A DNA stretch of 53,382 bases from Thermoleophilia bacterium (GTDB taxonomy: Bacteria; Actinomycetota; Thermoleophilia; Miltoncostaeales; Miltoncostaeaceae): positions 1-53,382 of the forward strand of contig JALOLS010000002.1 in assembly GCA_025455865.1 (NCBI GenBank), read 5' to 3'. Shown in pieces: positions 23,554 through 33,050 of this stretch (position 1 is the first letter of the stretch; every line of letters begins with the position of its first letter). Made by a program: the position numbers and the translations under genes. The notes under the pieces were generated by a model. The model had not been told where the DNA came from. It saw nothing but the letters and a program-made list of their open reading frames with translations, and did not search any database.

Positions 23554-25955
23554 CGGGCCGGCTCCCACTCCAGGGCGGGCCGCGGCCGCGGGGCGCGCGG
23601 GCCGCGCAGCCCGGCGTAGGACGCCGCCAGGCCGTCGATGATCTCGTCCCAGCCGGGTCGGGCCAGCATCGCCTCGCGCGCCCGGGCGCCCATCGCCGCC
23701 GCCCGCGCCGGGTCGGCGGTCAGGCCGCCGATGGCCGCGGCCAGGGCCGCCGGGTCGGAGGAGGGGGCGTGGACGCCGGTCACCCCGTCCTCCACCGACT
23801 CCGCCGCCGCCGTCGCGGCGACCACCACGGCGGGAAGGCCCGAGGTCTGGGCCTCGAGCACGACCTGCCCGAGCGTCTCGGTCTCGCTGGGCAGGCAGAA
23901 GCAGTCGGCCGAGGCGTAGGCCTCGGCGAGCTTCTCGCCGGTCAGCGGCCCCAGGAAGCGGTGGGGCGTCCCGGCCAGGGCGCGCTCGAGGTCCGCGCGG
24001 GCGGGGCCGTCGCCGACCAGGGCCAGGGTCACCCCGGCCCCCGCCGCGGTCAGGCGCCGGTGCGCCTCGGCCAGGCGCAGGAGCCCCTTCTCGTGCGAGA
24101 GCCGGCCGACCGAGAGCACGACCGTCCCGTCGCCGCCGCCGAGGCGCCGGCGCATGAGCCGGGAGCGGCGGCGCGGGTGGAAGAGCACCGGGTCGACGCC
24201 CCGGCTGAACAGGACGATGCGGGCGGGGTCCACGCCCTCCTCGATCAGCCCGGTCGCGGTGGCCCGCGAGGGCACGTACACCTGGTCGGCCTGCCGGTAG
24301 AGCCAGCCGGTCGCCGCCCGCACCAGCTCGGCGGCCAGCCGGTCGCCGGTGAGCGCCATCGCGTAGCGCGCGAGCTCGGTGGGGTAGGTCGCGACGAACG
24401 GGAGGCCCATGACGCGCGCGAGCAGGAGCGCCGCGGCGCCCATCGGGCCCGGGGTGGCGGCGTGCAGCACCTCGATCCTCCGGGCCTCGACCAGGTCGAC
24501 CAGGTCCAGCAGCGGCGGCACGCCCAGGCGGAAGCCCGGATCGGAGTAGGCCGGCACGCCGGTCCAGGCGAGCGGGCGCAGGCGCACCAGCCCGGGGGAG
24601 TCCAGCGGGCGGTCGCCGGGGGCCACCACGGTGATGCCCGCCCCGGTCCGCGCCGAGCGGGCGGCCAGGCGGCGCATCGTGACCGCGACCCCGTTCAGCT
24701 CGTCGTAGGTGTCGGTGAGCATCGCCACCCGCACCGGCCCCTCCTCGGGCATGGGCTGCCCGAAGAACTCCGCCCCGACCTGGGCCGCGAAGCGGGCCTC
24801 GGAGGCGTGGTAGCCGGCGGCGGCCAGGTAGGGGGCGACCATCGCCGCGGATCCCAGGAGCCACCCCAGGCGGTCGGCCAGCCCGCCGAGGCCGGCGCGG
24901 ACCAGGCCGCCCGACGGGCCGGTGGCCAGGCCCAGGAGCTGCTCCTCGGCCCAGCCGGTCACCAGCCGCAGGCGCGCGTGGGCCCGGGCGGCGTCGTCGG
25001 GCGCCGAGCCGAGCCGCCGCCAGCGGCGCACCATGCGCCGGTCGGCGCGCAGGCGCGCCATGACCTCCCGGCCCACCCGGTCGGCCTCGCCGGCGGGCGG
25101 CGGGCCGGGGAGCGGATGGGCGACCAGGTCGCCCACGATGTGCCGCAGGCCGGCGGGCACGCCGCACTCCCCCAGCTCGGCGTTGGCCTTGACCGCCAGC
25201 GCGACCATCGCGTGGGCGAGGGCCTGGGTGGAGCCGTGGGCGCCGCCGGGGGCGGTGCGGCCCTCGCGGATGAGCTCGAGCAGGGCGGGCACCGTGCGCG
25301 CCGGCGGGGTCGCCGTCCAGGTCGCGGCGACGTCCAGCAGGCCGTGGTCGTCGCTGCCGCCGGTGAGCGCCGGCGGGCCGTCGCCGCGCGGGGCCATGTC
25401 GTGGCGCTCGGCCAGCTTGGCCAGGTAGGCCGGGCTCGCCGAGCCCGCGATGCGGACGGCCATCTCGTTGCCCGCCCGGGTGCGCGCGCCGTTGCGGCCC
25501 TCCCAGACGCCGAAGAGCAGGAGGCAGCGCTCGACGTGCCACGGGGTGAGGTCGCCGCCGACCCGCTGCAACGGGTGGGCGAGGGCGTGCGCGATCCCCT
25601 CCCGGCAGAGGTGGTCGACCAGCTCGTACAGGTTCGGGCGCAGCCGGTCGATGTCGGCGAACTGCGCCTCGGTGATCCCCCAGCAGAGCACGTGCACCGG
25701 GGTGAGGTCCTCCGGGAAGAGCGCGGTCGCCTCGACGCTGACGAACGCGTCCGGGTGGTGGGCGATCTCGAGCGCCCCCCGGATCGTGTTGTGGTCGGTC
25801 AGGGTGACGAAGTCCATGCCCCGCCGCTTGGCGGCGTGGTAGGCCCGGTGCGGGTCGGTGAACGACTCCGGCAGCACGGCCCGGCGCAGGAACCAGTTGC
25901 CCGTGTCGGTGGAGGCCCTCGAGTGCAGGTGCAGGTCGACCAGGGTCTCGCTGAT
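23550..25955 (-). CDS. PHP phosphoesterase domain fused to GT4 glycosyltransferase
   Basis: About 801 residues. The N-terminal third is a PHP metal-dependent phosphoesterase: VDLHLHS (His9, His11), TLTDHNTI, HALAHPLQ and GGSDDHG. The C-terminal half is a GT4 glycosyltransferase: VAMLTDTYDELNGVAVTM, SVGRLSHEKGLLRLAEA and the ExxE-type SETETLGQVVLEAQTSG. The frame containing the essential HLH has no ATG, GTG or TTG ahead of it. GAGGAGAGGAG lies 6 bases before ATC 25955-25953, which I take as the start. GTG 25877 would delete the metal motif. It heads a three-gene operon with the GT4 and the deacetylase and is divergent from gltA. Confidence 0.85.
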   Translation of the reverse strand: MSETLVDLHLHSRASTDTGNWFLRRAVLPESFTDPHRAYHAAKRRGMDFVTLTDHNTIRGALEIAHHPDAFVSVEATALFPEDLTPVHVLCWGITEAQFADIDRLRPNLYELVDHLCREGIAHALAHPLQRVGGDLTPWHVERCLLLFGVWEGRNGARTRAGNEMAVRIAGSASPAYLAKLAERHDMAPRGDGPPALTGGSDDHGLLDVAATWTATPPARTVPALLELIREGRTAPGGAHGSTQALAHAMVALAVKANAELGECGVPAGLRHIVGDLVAHPLPGPPPAGEADRVGREVMARLRADRRMVRRWRRLGSAPDDAARAHARLRLVTGWAEEQLLGLATGPSGGLVRAGLGGLADRLGWLLGSAAMVAPYLAAAGYHASEARFAAQVGAEFFGQPMPEEGPVRVAMLTDTYDELNGVAVTMRRLAARSARTGAGITVVAPGDRPLDSPGLVRLRPLAWTGVPAYSDPGFRLGVPPLLDLVDLVEARRIEVLHAATPGPMGAAALLLARVMGLPFVATYPTELARYAMALTGDRLAAELVRAATGWLYRQADQVYVPSRATATGLIEEGVDPARIVLFSRGVDPVLFHPRRRSRLMRRRLGGGDGTVVLSVGRLSHEKGLLRLAEAHRRLTAAGAGVTLALVGDGPARADLERALAGTPHRFLGPLTGEKLAEAYASADCFCLPSETETLGQVVLEAQTSGLPAVVVAATAAAESVEDGVTGVHAPSSDPAALAAAIGGLTADPARAAAMGARAREAMLARPGWDEIIDGLAASYAGLRGPRAPRPRPALEWEPAR

Positions 25956-26096
25956 GGCGCGCTCCTCTCCTCGCGGCGGCGGTCGGCGCGAGGCTCGCAG
26001 CGCGCGTGCGGGACCCGGTTACAGGCGGGTGGCCTCCGGGTGAACCCGCGTGATCCGGCCCCTGCGTTCGCCCGGCTCCGGACCGGGCTCGTCGCC

Positions 26097-26102
26097 TAGA
26101 CT
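26097..26102 (+). promoter_or_regulatory. Candidate -10 box (TAGACT) for gltA
   Basis: TAGACT lies about 78 bases before the gltA start, in the 225-base divergent gap (25956-26180). No clear -35 element is visible. Confidence 0.4.
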
Positions 26103-26163
26103 GCGGAGGTGGCTCTTTGAGGTGGTCCAGCGGCCCGCGGGCGCTCACAACCCCCGTGCCGAG

Positions 26164-26180
26164 ATGACGAAAGGCGTCGA

Positions 26181-26184
<4 letters not shown>
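26164..26184 (+). other. Six-codon upstream ORF overlapping the gltA start
   Basis: ATG ACG AAA GGC GTC GAA TGA reads a short peptide (MTKGVE) whose TGA overlaps the gltA ATG as ATGA. GAAAGG within it could serve as the gltA ribosome-binding site. It may couple or tune gltA translation; it could also be chance. Confidence 0.35.
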
Positions 26185-27512
<1,328 letters not shown>

Positions 27513-27520
27513 CGGCCGGC

Positions 27521-27544
27521 GGGGGCGCCCTCCGGGGCGCCCCC
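27521..27544. terminator. Hairpin after gltA
   Basis: GGGGGCGCCC, loop TCCG, GGGCGCCCCC forms a perfect 10-bp stem 8 bases after the gltA stop, without a U-tract. It is placed to terminate gltA before the next promoter. Confidence 0.6.
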
Positions 27545-27578
27545 GCGCCGTTCCGGCCGCGGCGGCCCCCGTGGGCGC

Positions 27579-27584
27579 TACCCT
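27579..27584 (+). promoter_or_regulatory. -10 box (TACCCT) for the SHOCT gene
   Basis: TACCCT ends 7 bases before ATG 27592. No Shine-Dalgarno intervenes, so the transcript is probably leaderless. Confidence 0.55.
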
Positions 27585-27591
27585 GCGGCCG

Positions 27592-27882
27592 ATGATCGAT
27601 CCAGACAGCCAGGACCAGTTCCGCCGCGCCGCCCGCGAGCTCGGGCAGGAGCTGCAGCGGACGATGGAGCAGGCGGGGCGCATGTTCCGCCAGGCCGTGC
27701 AGGACTTCTCGCCGCCCCCGGGCGCCCGGCCCCCGCGGCCGGCCGGCCCGCCGCCACCGCCCGGCGCCGCCGGCGACCCGGTGGAGCTCATCCGGCGGCT
27801 CGGCGAGCTGCGCGACCAGGGCTACATCAGCACCGAGGAGTTCGAGGCCAAGAAGCGCGACCTCCTGGACCGCATCGGATGA
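27592..27882 (+). CDS. SHOCT-domain small protein
   Basis: 96 residues. An N-terminal helix rich in Gln and Arg is followed by a Pro-rich linker (about 42-62) and a C-terminal SHOCT motif (LGELRDQGYISTEEFEAKK), a short helical oligomerisation or interaction domain. Function unknown. Its stop overlaps the next start (ATGA). Confidence 0.85.
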   Translation: MIDPDSQDQFRRAARELGQELQRTMEQAGRMFRQAVQDFSPPPGARPPRPAGPPPPPGAAGDPVELIRRLGELRDQGYISTEEFEAKKRDLLDRIG

Positions 27883-28235
27883 GCGCCGACGCCGCCTGGG
27901 ACACCCTCGTGGACGAGCTGGAGCCCTGGGTCACCGTGGAGTGGACCCGCTACGCCCGTGAGCACGGCTCGCAGCCCTGGGTGCGCCTCGTGATCCTGGT
28001 CGACGCCCACCACCTGCTCGCGCAGCCGCGCGTCGCGGAGAAGGTGGCGCAGGCCATGTCCGATCTGGCCGACGGCCGCGAGCCCGAGACCGCGGGCTGG
28101 GAGGAGATCCGCCGGCGCTCCCGCGACCAGCGGCACGAGGTCGTCGACCGCCTCGTCGCGGCCGGCCCCGGCGTGCTCCCCGAGGACCTCGGCCAGTACT
28201 TCCTGCGCTCCATCAACCCGCTCGCGGTCAAGTAG
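27879..28235 (+). CDS. Hypothetical protein
   Basis: 118 residues, soluble and mostly helical (WVTVEWTRYAREHG, AHHLLAQPRVAEKVAQAM). No recognised motif. It is translationally coupled to the SHOCT gene (ATGA) and probably in one transcript with it. Confidence 0.7.
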   Translation: MSADAAWDTLVDELEPWVTVEWTRYAREHGSQPWVRLVILVDAHHLLAQPRVAEKVAQAMSDLADGREPETAGWEEIRRRSRDQRHEVVDRLVAAGPGVLPEDLGQYFLRSINPLAVK

Positions 28236-28279
28236 CCGGCCACCCGACCGACGAGGAGCGCGCCGCCCGGGCCGCGCCG

Positions 28280-28609
28280 GTGCTCGCGGCCTACCGCGAC
28301 GCGGTGGCCCGCGACGACGACGAGGCGCTTGCGGCCTGCTACGCCGCCGACTGCGCCTGGCTGACCCCCGACGGCCCGGTCCACGGCCGCGACGGCGCCC
28401 TGGCCCGGCACCGGGCCCTGCGGGAGTCGCTCCCCGCGGTCACCCGGGTCACGTTCGACCGCGTCGAGCAGCAGGGGGCCCACGCCGCGCTCTGGTGGAC
28501 CGGCCGGGACGACGCCGGCGCGGTGCGGGCGACCGGGATGGCGGTCATGGAGATCCGCGCCGGCGCCATCCGCTTCAAGGCCGACGTGGCCGTGCCCACC
28601 CCCGCCTGA
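28280..28609 (+). CDS. SnoaL-like/NTF2-fold protein
   Basis: 109 residues with the short NTF2-like pattern: AAYRDAVARDDDEALAACYAADCAWLTPDGPVH fold opening (about 3-35), then ALWWTGRD and a C-terminal strand. Such domains act as ketosteroid-isomerase-like enzymes or ligand binders. The frame is open for 15 codons before GTG 28280 without a better start, and GAGGAG lies 21 bases upstream, so the true start is uncertain. Confidence 0.7.
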   Translation: MLAAYRDAVARDDDEALAACYAADCAWLTPDGPVHGRDGALARHRALRESLPAVTRVTFDRVEQQGAHAALWWTGRDDAGAVRATGMAVMEIRAGAIRFKADVAVPTPA

Positions 28610-28707
28610 TCCCAGGGGGTCGTGCCGTGCCCGCCGGGCGCGGGCCCGCGGACCCGGGCCGGTACGCTCCCGCGATCCGCCGGAACCTGTCGCCCGAGAG
28701 GACGCCC

Positions 28708-29571
28708 GTGGCCACGAGCACGCGCCGCCGCCTTCCCGCCCTGATCGCCGCCGCCGCCGCGCTGGTCGTGCCCGCATCGGCCGCCGCCGCCGGCGAGCTG
28801 TTCGTGCAGCCGGCCGCCGGGGGATCGCTCGAGCGCGTCCCGGGGGCGCCCGGCCAGTATCTGCTCACGCTGACCGGCACCGAGGCCGTCACCGCGTTCG
28901 CCGACCGGCCCGAGCGCCGCGCCGGCCTGGAGACCACCCGCCGCCTGGTGAGCCGGTGGGCGTCGCGCGGCTTCGCGGCAGACCCGCCGAACGCCGCCCT
29001 GGTGGTCGACGGCGCGCCGCGGGGCCGCGACGTGGCGGTGTTCACGATCTCCCGGCCGCGGCTGGGGGCGGGGGGCCGGACGGTCACGTTCCGGGCCCGG
29101 CGCGTGCCCGTCAGGCCGCAGGGGGCGCTCGCCGGGCTGCACCGGCGCGCCGACGCGCCGGTGCCCGGGCGCTTCGGCCGCGCGAGCCTGTTCATCGACC
29201 CCTCCGCGGCGCCCGCCAACCGGATCGCGCTGCGGATCACCGGGGACACGGGTGGGACGCTCTCGACGATCAGGTTCCGCCCCGGGAGCACGATCGTGGC
29301 GAGCGTCGCCGACACCCTCTCGGCGCGGGTCTTCCTGGCGATCGACAACGACGCCGACGGCCAGGGGGCGGCAGAGCTCACCATCGGCAACGCGGGGAAC
29401 CAGGGCGGGCCGCTCGACGTGGTCGTGGTGATCGAGCTGGCCGGCTCGGCGCCGGTGACGGGCCGCAGCAACCTGTCCGGGAGCGTCGCGGTCACCGCGG
29501 CCCTCGGCGACGGCGACCCGAGACCCCTCCCGGTGAGCGGCGACTTCGACCTCGGGAGCCCGGCGCCCTGA
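28708..29571 (+). CDS. Secreted protein of unknown function
   Basis: 287 residues. A signal peptide (basic TRRRLP, hydrophobic run, cleavage near ASAAAAG) is followed by a beta-rich domain with alternating hydrophobics. I recognise no enzyme motif; the layout fits an extracellular or periplasmic binding module. GTG 28708 follows GAGAGG. It converges on sixA. Confidence 0.75.
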   Translation: MATSTRRRLPALIAAAAALVVPASAAAAGELFVQPAAGGSLERVPGAPGQYLLTLTGTEAVTAFADRPERRAGLETTRRLVSRWASRGFAADPPNAALVVDGAPRGRDVAVFTISRPRLGAGGRTVTFRARRVPVRPQGALAGLHRRADAPVPGRFGRASLFIDPSAAPANRIALRITGDTGGTLSTIRFRPGSTIVASVADTLSARVFLAIDNDADGQGAAELTIGNAGNQGGPLDVVVVIELAGSAPVTGRSNLSGSVAVTAALGDGDPRPLPVSGDFDLGSPAP

Positions 29572-29581
29572 GGGCCATCTC

Positions 29582-30064
29582 CTAGCGGGCGAGCGCCCGG
29601 AGCACCTTCGGGGGCAGCACCGCCGTGAGGGTCCCCGCGCCCATCCGCGGCGCCGGCAGGTCGACCATCGCCGCACCGCCCTTGCGGAAGGGCACCAGCG
29701 CGCCGGTGAGGGCGGCGAGCGCGTCGGAGAGGTCGGGCTGGTGTCCGCAGGCCAGCAGGCACCCGACCCCGGGATGCCCGATCAGGATGTCCACGAGCTC
29801 GTCGGGATCCATGCCCGGGCGCATCCGGTCGTCGGGCTCGAGCGTCCCGCCCACGGCGGCCCGGATGATCTCCGCGGTCTGCCGGCATCGCGGGAGCGGG
29901 CTGGTGACGATGACCTCGGGGGCCACGCCGATCGCCGCGAGCCCGGCCGCGGCCCGGCGCATGCGCTCGGCGCCCTCGGCGGTGAGCTCGCGCGGCTCGT
30001 CGCCCCAGCGGGTGCGCGGGCCGGGGTCCTCGGCGACCCCGTGGCGGACGAGGATGAGCTCCAT
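29582..30064 (-). CDS. sixA: SixA-like phosphohistidine phosphatase
   Basis: 160-residue histidine phosphatase. The catalytic LVRHGVAED sits at the N-terminus. The second Arg and His regions are TSPLPRCRQTAEII and ACGHQPDLS. Small SixA proteins dephosphorylate phospho-His on phosphotransfer domains; here the target could equally be a metabolite. ATG 30064 overlaps the copC-copD stop (TGATG). Confidence 0.88.
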   Translation of the reverse strand: MELILVRHGVAEDPGPRTRWGDEPRELTAEGAERMRRAAAGLAAIGVAPEVIVTSPLPRCRQTAEIIRAAVGGTLEPDDRMRPGMDPDELVDILIGHPGVGCLLACGHQPDLSDALAALTGALVPFRKGGAAMVDLPAPRMGAGTLTAVLPPKVLRALAR

Positions 30065-31521
30065 CAGGTGCGGCCCGGCACCTGGGCGACCAGCAGGGCG
30101 GCCACGCCGACCACCACCAGCGCGAGCAGGAGCTCGGCCCCGAGGGAGGTGCGGACCATCCGGAGCGTCGCGGCGTTCGGGCGCTTGACCGCGCGGAGGG
30201 CGGTCACCACCTTGCGGTTGCGCAGGGCGAGGAACCCGATGGGCGCGAGCAGCAGCAGCTTGAGGATGATGCTCCGCCCGTAGGCGGTGTCCCAGAGCTG
30301 GGCCGGGTCGCTGAGCTGGCCCACGGCGCGGGCGACCCCGGTCACCAGGGCCACCCCCACCGCGACCAGGGCCACCCGGGAGAACCGGGCGAGCACGACG
30401 GCCGACACGGCCCGGCCGCCCATGCCGGCGACCCGCGGCAGCCGCCAGAGCGCGACCGCGACGATCGCAAGGCCGGCGACCCAGACGGCGATGGCGCTCG
30501 CGTGGATGGCGTCGAGGGGGATCTGCACCCGCGGCCAGGGCGCCGCGGAGGCGTGGCCCTGGTAGGAGATCGACCCCAGGGCGACCACCGCGAGGCCGAG
30601 CATCGCCAGCCCCGGGACCCGCCGGCCGGCGGCATCGGCCGGCCGGGGCGCCTCGTCGGAGCCGAACTCGGCCAGGAACTGCCACACCCCGATCGCGAAC
30701 AGCACGAACAGGAGCGCGGCGCGCAGCTGCAGGATGCCCCCGAACCGGGTGTCGCCGAGCACGCGGGCGATCCCGCCGGGGTCCCCGAGCGCCCCCCACA
30801 CGCTGGTGCCCAGCGCGCTCGCGCTCTTGACCGCCAGGAGGTACCCCTCGGCGAGCATGGCCCCGACCGCGAGGACCCCGAACGCCATCCAGAAGGAGTC
30901 CCGCCCCCAGCCGAGCGACGCCGACGCCTCGCCGGGGGTGAGCTCGGGCGGTCGCCGCCAGGCCGGGCGCCACACCAGCCAGCGGAAGGCCAGCAGGCCG
31001 ACCAGCCCGCCGATGCCGGCCAGCTCCAGGAAGCGCGCCACGACCGCCCAGGCGCCGGTCTCGCTGGGGCCGGTCCCCCCGCCGCCCGGCCCGCCCAGGA
31101 AGGGCTCGCCCGGAGGGCCGCTCCCCACCGCGAAGACCAGCGCCCCGGTGATCACGTGGGCGTCGGCCGACACGATGCGGAAGCGCGTGGTGTAGGTGCC
31201 CCCGACCAGGTCCGGCCGCAGCGGGACCTCGATCGCCGAGGCCTCGCCCGGCACCTTGCGCCCCTCGCCGGCGGTCACCGCGTTGCCCCGCTCGTCGACC
31301 ACGTCCAGGTCGGAGCCCTGCAGGAGCTGCACGGGCTCGGAGAAGCGCAGGACCACCTTCTCCGGGGACGACGCGATCACCGCGCCCGGCTGCGGGTCGG
31401 CCGCCACCAGCACCGCGTGGGCGTCGGCCCGGGCGGCGGCGAACGCCAGCAGGGCCAGCAGGGCGAGGATCAGGGCGACGGGGCCGGCCTGGGGCAGGGC
31501 GCGGCGGCGGGTGACGCTCAC
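30064..31521 (-). CDS. CopC-CopD fusion, copper resistance or uptake
   Basis: 485 residues. A signal peptide ends before AHAVLVAADPQPGA, the CopC beta-sandwich whose first His binds copper. The second CopC copper site is SADAHVITGAL. From about residue 150 on there are eight hydrophobic helices of the CopD membrane domain. Predicted job: bind copper outside the membrane and pass it in. GTG 31521 is 8 bases after TAACGT, so the message is probably leaderless. It is divergent from fabI. Confidence 0.9.
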   Translation of the reverse strand: MSVTRRRALPQAGPVALILALLALLAFAAARADAHAVLVAADPQPGAVIASSPEKVVLRFSEPVQLLQGSDLDVVDERGNAVTAGEGRKVPGEASAIEVPLRPDLVGGTYTTRFRIVSADAHVITGALVFAVGSGPPGEPFLGGPGGGGTGPSETGAWAVVARFLELAGIGGLVGLLAFRWLVWRPAWRRPPELTPGEASASLGWGRDSFWMAFGVLAVGAMLAEGYLLAVKSASALGTSVWGALGDPGGIARVLGDTRFGGILQLRAALLFVLFAIGVWQFLAEFGSDEAPRPADAAGRRVPGLAMLGLAVVALGSISYQGHASAAPWPRVQIPLDAIHASAIAVWVAGLAIVAVALWRLPRVAGMGGRAVSAVVLARFSRVALVAVGVALVTGVARAVGQLSDPAQLWDTAYGRSIILKLLLLAPIGFLALRNRKVVTALRAVKRPNAATLRMVRTSLGAELLLALVVVGVAALLVAQVPGRT

Positions 31522-31529
31522 GGCGTCGG

Positions 31530-31535
31530 ACGTTA
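31530..31535 (-). promoter_or_regulatory. -10 box (TAACGT) for copC-copD
   Basis: TAACGT on the minus strand ends 8 bases before GTG 31521, with no Shine-Dalgarno. Confidence 0.45.
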
Positions 31536-31614
31536 TCCCCACCGGCGCCGACGCGCATCCCGGACGGGGCCCGGTTGCTAGCGTCCCGCGGCCGTCGGAG
31601 GGAGGAGGAGGGAC

Positions 31615-32394
31615 ATGGGGGATCTCGTCGCCGGGCGCACCGCGCTCGTGGTCGGGGTGGCGAACAAGCGCAGCCTGGCCTGGGGGATCGCCCAGCGGCT
31701 CGACGCCGAGGGCGCCCGGGTGGTGCTGACCTATCAGAACGAGCGCACCGAGCGGGACGTGCGCCGGCTCGGGGAGACGCTCACGGGCATCGCCGGGTTC
31801 CTGCCCATGGACGTCCAGGACGACGCCCAGGTCACATCGGCCGTCGCGGGCGCCGCGGAGATGCTCGGCGGGGGCATCGACGTGCTGGTCCACGCGGTGG
31901 CGTTCGCCCGGGCGGAGGACCTGGGCGGCCGCTACGTCGACACCCCGCGCGACGGCTTCCAGCTCGCGGTCGACGTCTCGGCCTACTCGCTCACCGCGCT
32001 CGCGCGCACCGCCGAGCCGTTCATGCGGGGGCGCGACGCGGCGATCGTGACGCTCAGCTACATCGCCGCCGAGCGGGCGGTGCCGGGCTACAACGTCATG
32101 GGCATCGCCAAGTCCACGCTGGAGTCCATCGTGCGCTACCTCGCCTGGGACCTCGGCCCGGAGGGCATCCGGGTGAACGCGGTCTCCGCGGGGCCGGTCC
32201 GCACGCTGGCCGCGCGGTCGATCCCCGGCTTCGGCGACATGGCCGGCGCGGCGGCCGCCCGCTCGCCGCTGCGCCGCGAGGTCGACGCCGACGAGGTCGC
32301 CGACGGGGCGCTCTTCCTGTGCTCGCCGCTCGCCCGCGGCGTGACCGGCCACGTCCTCTACGTCGACGCCGGCTTCCATGCGATGGGGCTCTAG
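31615..32394 (+). CDS. fabI: Enoyl-[acyl-carrier-protein] reductase (NADH)
   Basis: 259-residue short-chain dehydrogenase of the FabI type, reducing enoyl-ACP in fatty-acid elongation. The nucleotide motif is GVANKRSLAWGIA (about 14-26). The catalytic pair is Tyr159 and Lys166 in YNVMGIAK, and Tyr149 is also in place. The end LYVDAGFHAMGL is typical. GGAGGAGGAGGG gives a strong ribosome-binding site before ATG 31615. It is a likely triclosan/isoniazid-type target by family. Confidence 0.94.
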   Translation: MGDLVAGRTALVVGVANKRSLAWGIAQRLDAEGARVVLTYQNERTERDVRRLGETLTGIAGFLPMDVQDDAQVTSAVAGAAEMLGGGIDVLVHAVAFARAEDLGGRYVDTPRDGFQLAVDVSAYSLTALARTAEPFMRGRDAAIVTLSYIAAERAVPGYNVMGIAKSTLESIVRYLAWDLGPEGIRVNAVSAGPVRTLAARSIPGFGDMAGAAAARSPLRREVDADEVADGALFLCSPLARGVTGHVLYVDAGFHAMGL

Positions 32395-32556
32395 GGGTCT
32401 GTCCAGGAATCCGACCGCACCTCCGGCGGCTGCATCCCGGCGCCTGTCGGCGCCCTCGGAATCGGACGTACCACCAGTACGCCCGACGCCCTGCGGTCAC
32501 CGATCCGCTTGCGATTCGCTCCCCGGGAGGCGGGTCTTGGTTCATGGACCGGCCCT
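32395..32556. repeat. MITE-like element with imperfect terminal inverted repeats
   Basis: The 219-base gap 32395-32613 contains no gene. Its left end (GGGTCTGTCCAGGAATC) is matched in inverted orientation by GGTTCATGGACCGGCCCT at the right end (about 13 of 18 positions). Inside are a GGCGCC-N4-GGCGCC hairpin and CGTAC-N5-GTACG. It may be a miniature transposable element or a complex regulatory or terminator structure; a single copy in this window cannot decide. Confidence 0.35.
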
Positions 32557-32613
32557 CAGCGGGCACAATCCCCGCCACCACCGCCTCGCCCCACCGCCAC
32601 CCCGGGAGCGGAC

Positions 32614-33042
32614 ATCCGGATCTCCGCCAAGGCCGACTACGCCGTCCGCGCCATGCTGGTCCTCGCCCGCCTGGGGCGGGGCGGCCGGCCGGTCAAGGTC
32701 GAGCGGGTGGCCCGCGAGGGCGGCATCCCGCCCAAGTTCCTCGAGGGGATCCTCGCCGAGCTGCGGCGGGCGGGCATGGTCGAGAGCAAGCGCGGGGCGG
32801 AGGGCGGCTACTGGCTCGCCCGCCCGCCCGCGGACCTCTCGGTGGCCGACGTGGTGCGGGTGATCGACGGCCCCCCGGTGCTGGTGGCCGGCCGGGAGCC
32901 CGCCGAGCTGGCCTACCCGACGGCGCTCGGCGGCCTCGCCGAGGTGTGGGCGGCGGCCGGCGCGGCCGGGCTCGCGGTGATGGAGGACGCCCGCCTGGAC
33001 CGCCTGGCCGTCCGCGACCCCGCTCCCGACTTCCAGATCTGA
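32614..33042 (+). CDS. Rrf2-family transcriptional regulator
   Basis: 142 residues with the Rrf2 winged helix: RISAKADYAVRAMLVLA at the N-terminus, GIPPKFLEGILAELRRAGMV and KRGAEGGYWLARP. There is no Cys, so it lacks the iron-sulfur cluster of IscR-type members and is more like CymR. Family members begin MRISAKADYA. Here the codon at the Met position is ATC (32614-32616), with GGGAG 5 bases upstream. The only canonical in-frame start is TTG 32509, which would add 35 residues read from the repeat-like gap. I favour ATC. A metallophosphoesterase gene follows 8 bases later. Confidence 0.85.
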   Translation: MRISAKADYAVRAMLVLARLGRGGRPVKVERVAREGGIPPKFLEGILAELRRAGMVESKRGAEGGYWLARPPADLSVADVVRVIDGPPVLVAGREPAELAYPTALGGLAEVWAAAGAAGLAVMEDARLDRLAVRDPAPDFQI

Positions 33043-33050
33043 CCCGCACC

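Noticed and set aside
25877-25877. GTG 25877 as start of the PHP-GT4 gene
   Set aside because: It would remove the HLH metal motif that is plainly encoded just upstream in the same frame.
23769-26099. 776-codon plus-strand frame over the PHP-GT4 gene
   Set aside because: No stop codons because of GC bias only; the PHP and GT4 motifs are on the minus strand.
28236-28279. Frameshift joining the 27879 gene to the SnoaL-like gene
   Set aside because: The first gene ends in a normal stop and the folds are unrelated; a poorly defined start explains the open upstream codons.
32395-32556. Intact insertion sequence
   Set aside because: No transposase frame and far too short; at most a miniature element.
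32509-32613. TTG 32509 as start of the Rrf2 gene
   Set aside because: It adds a Pro-rich leader translated from a repeat-like gap and has no ribosome-binding site. Kept only as an alternative.
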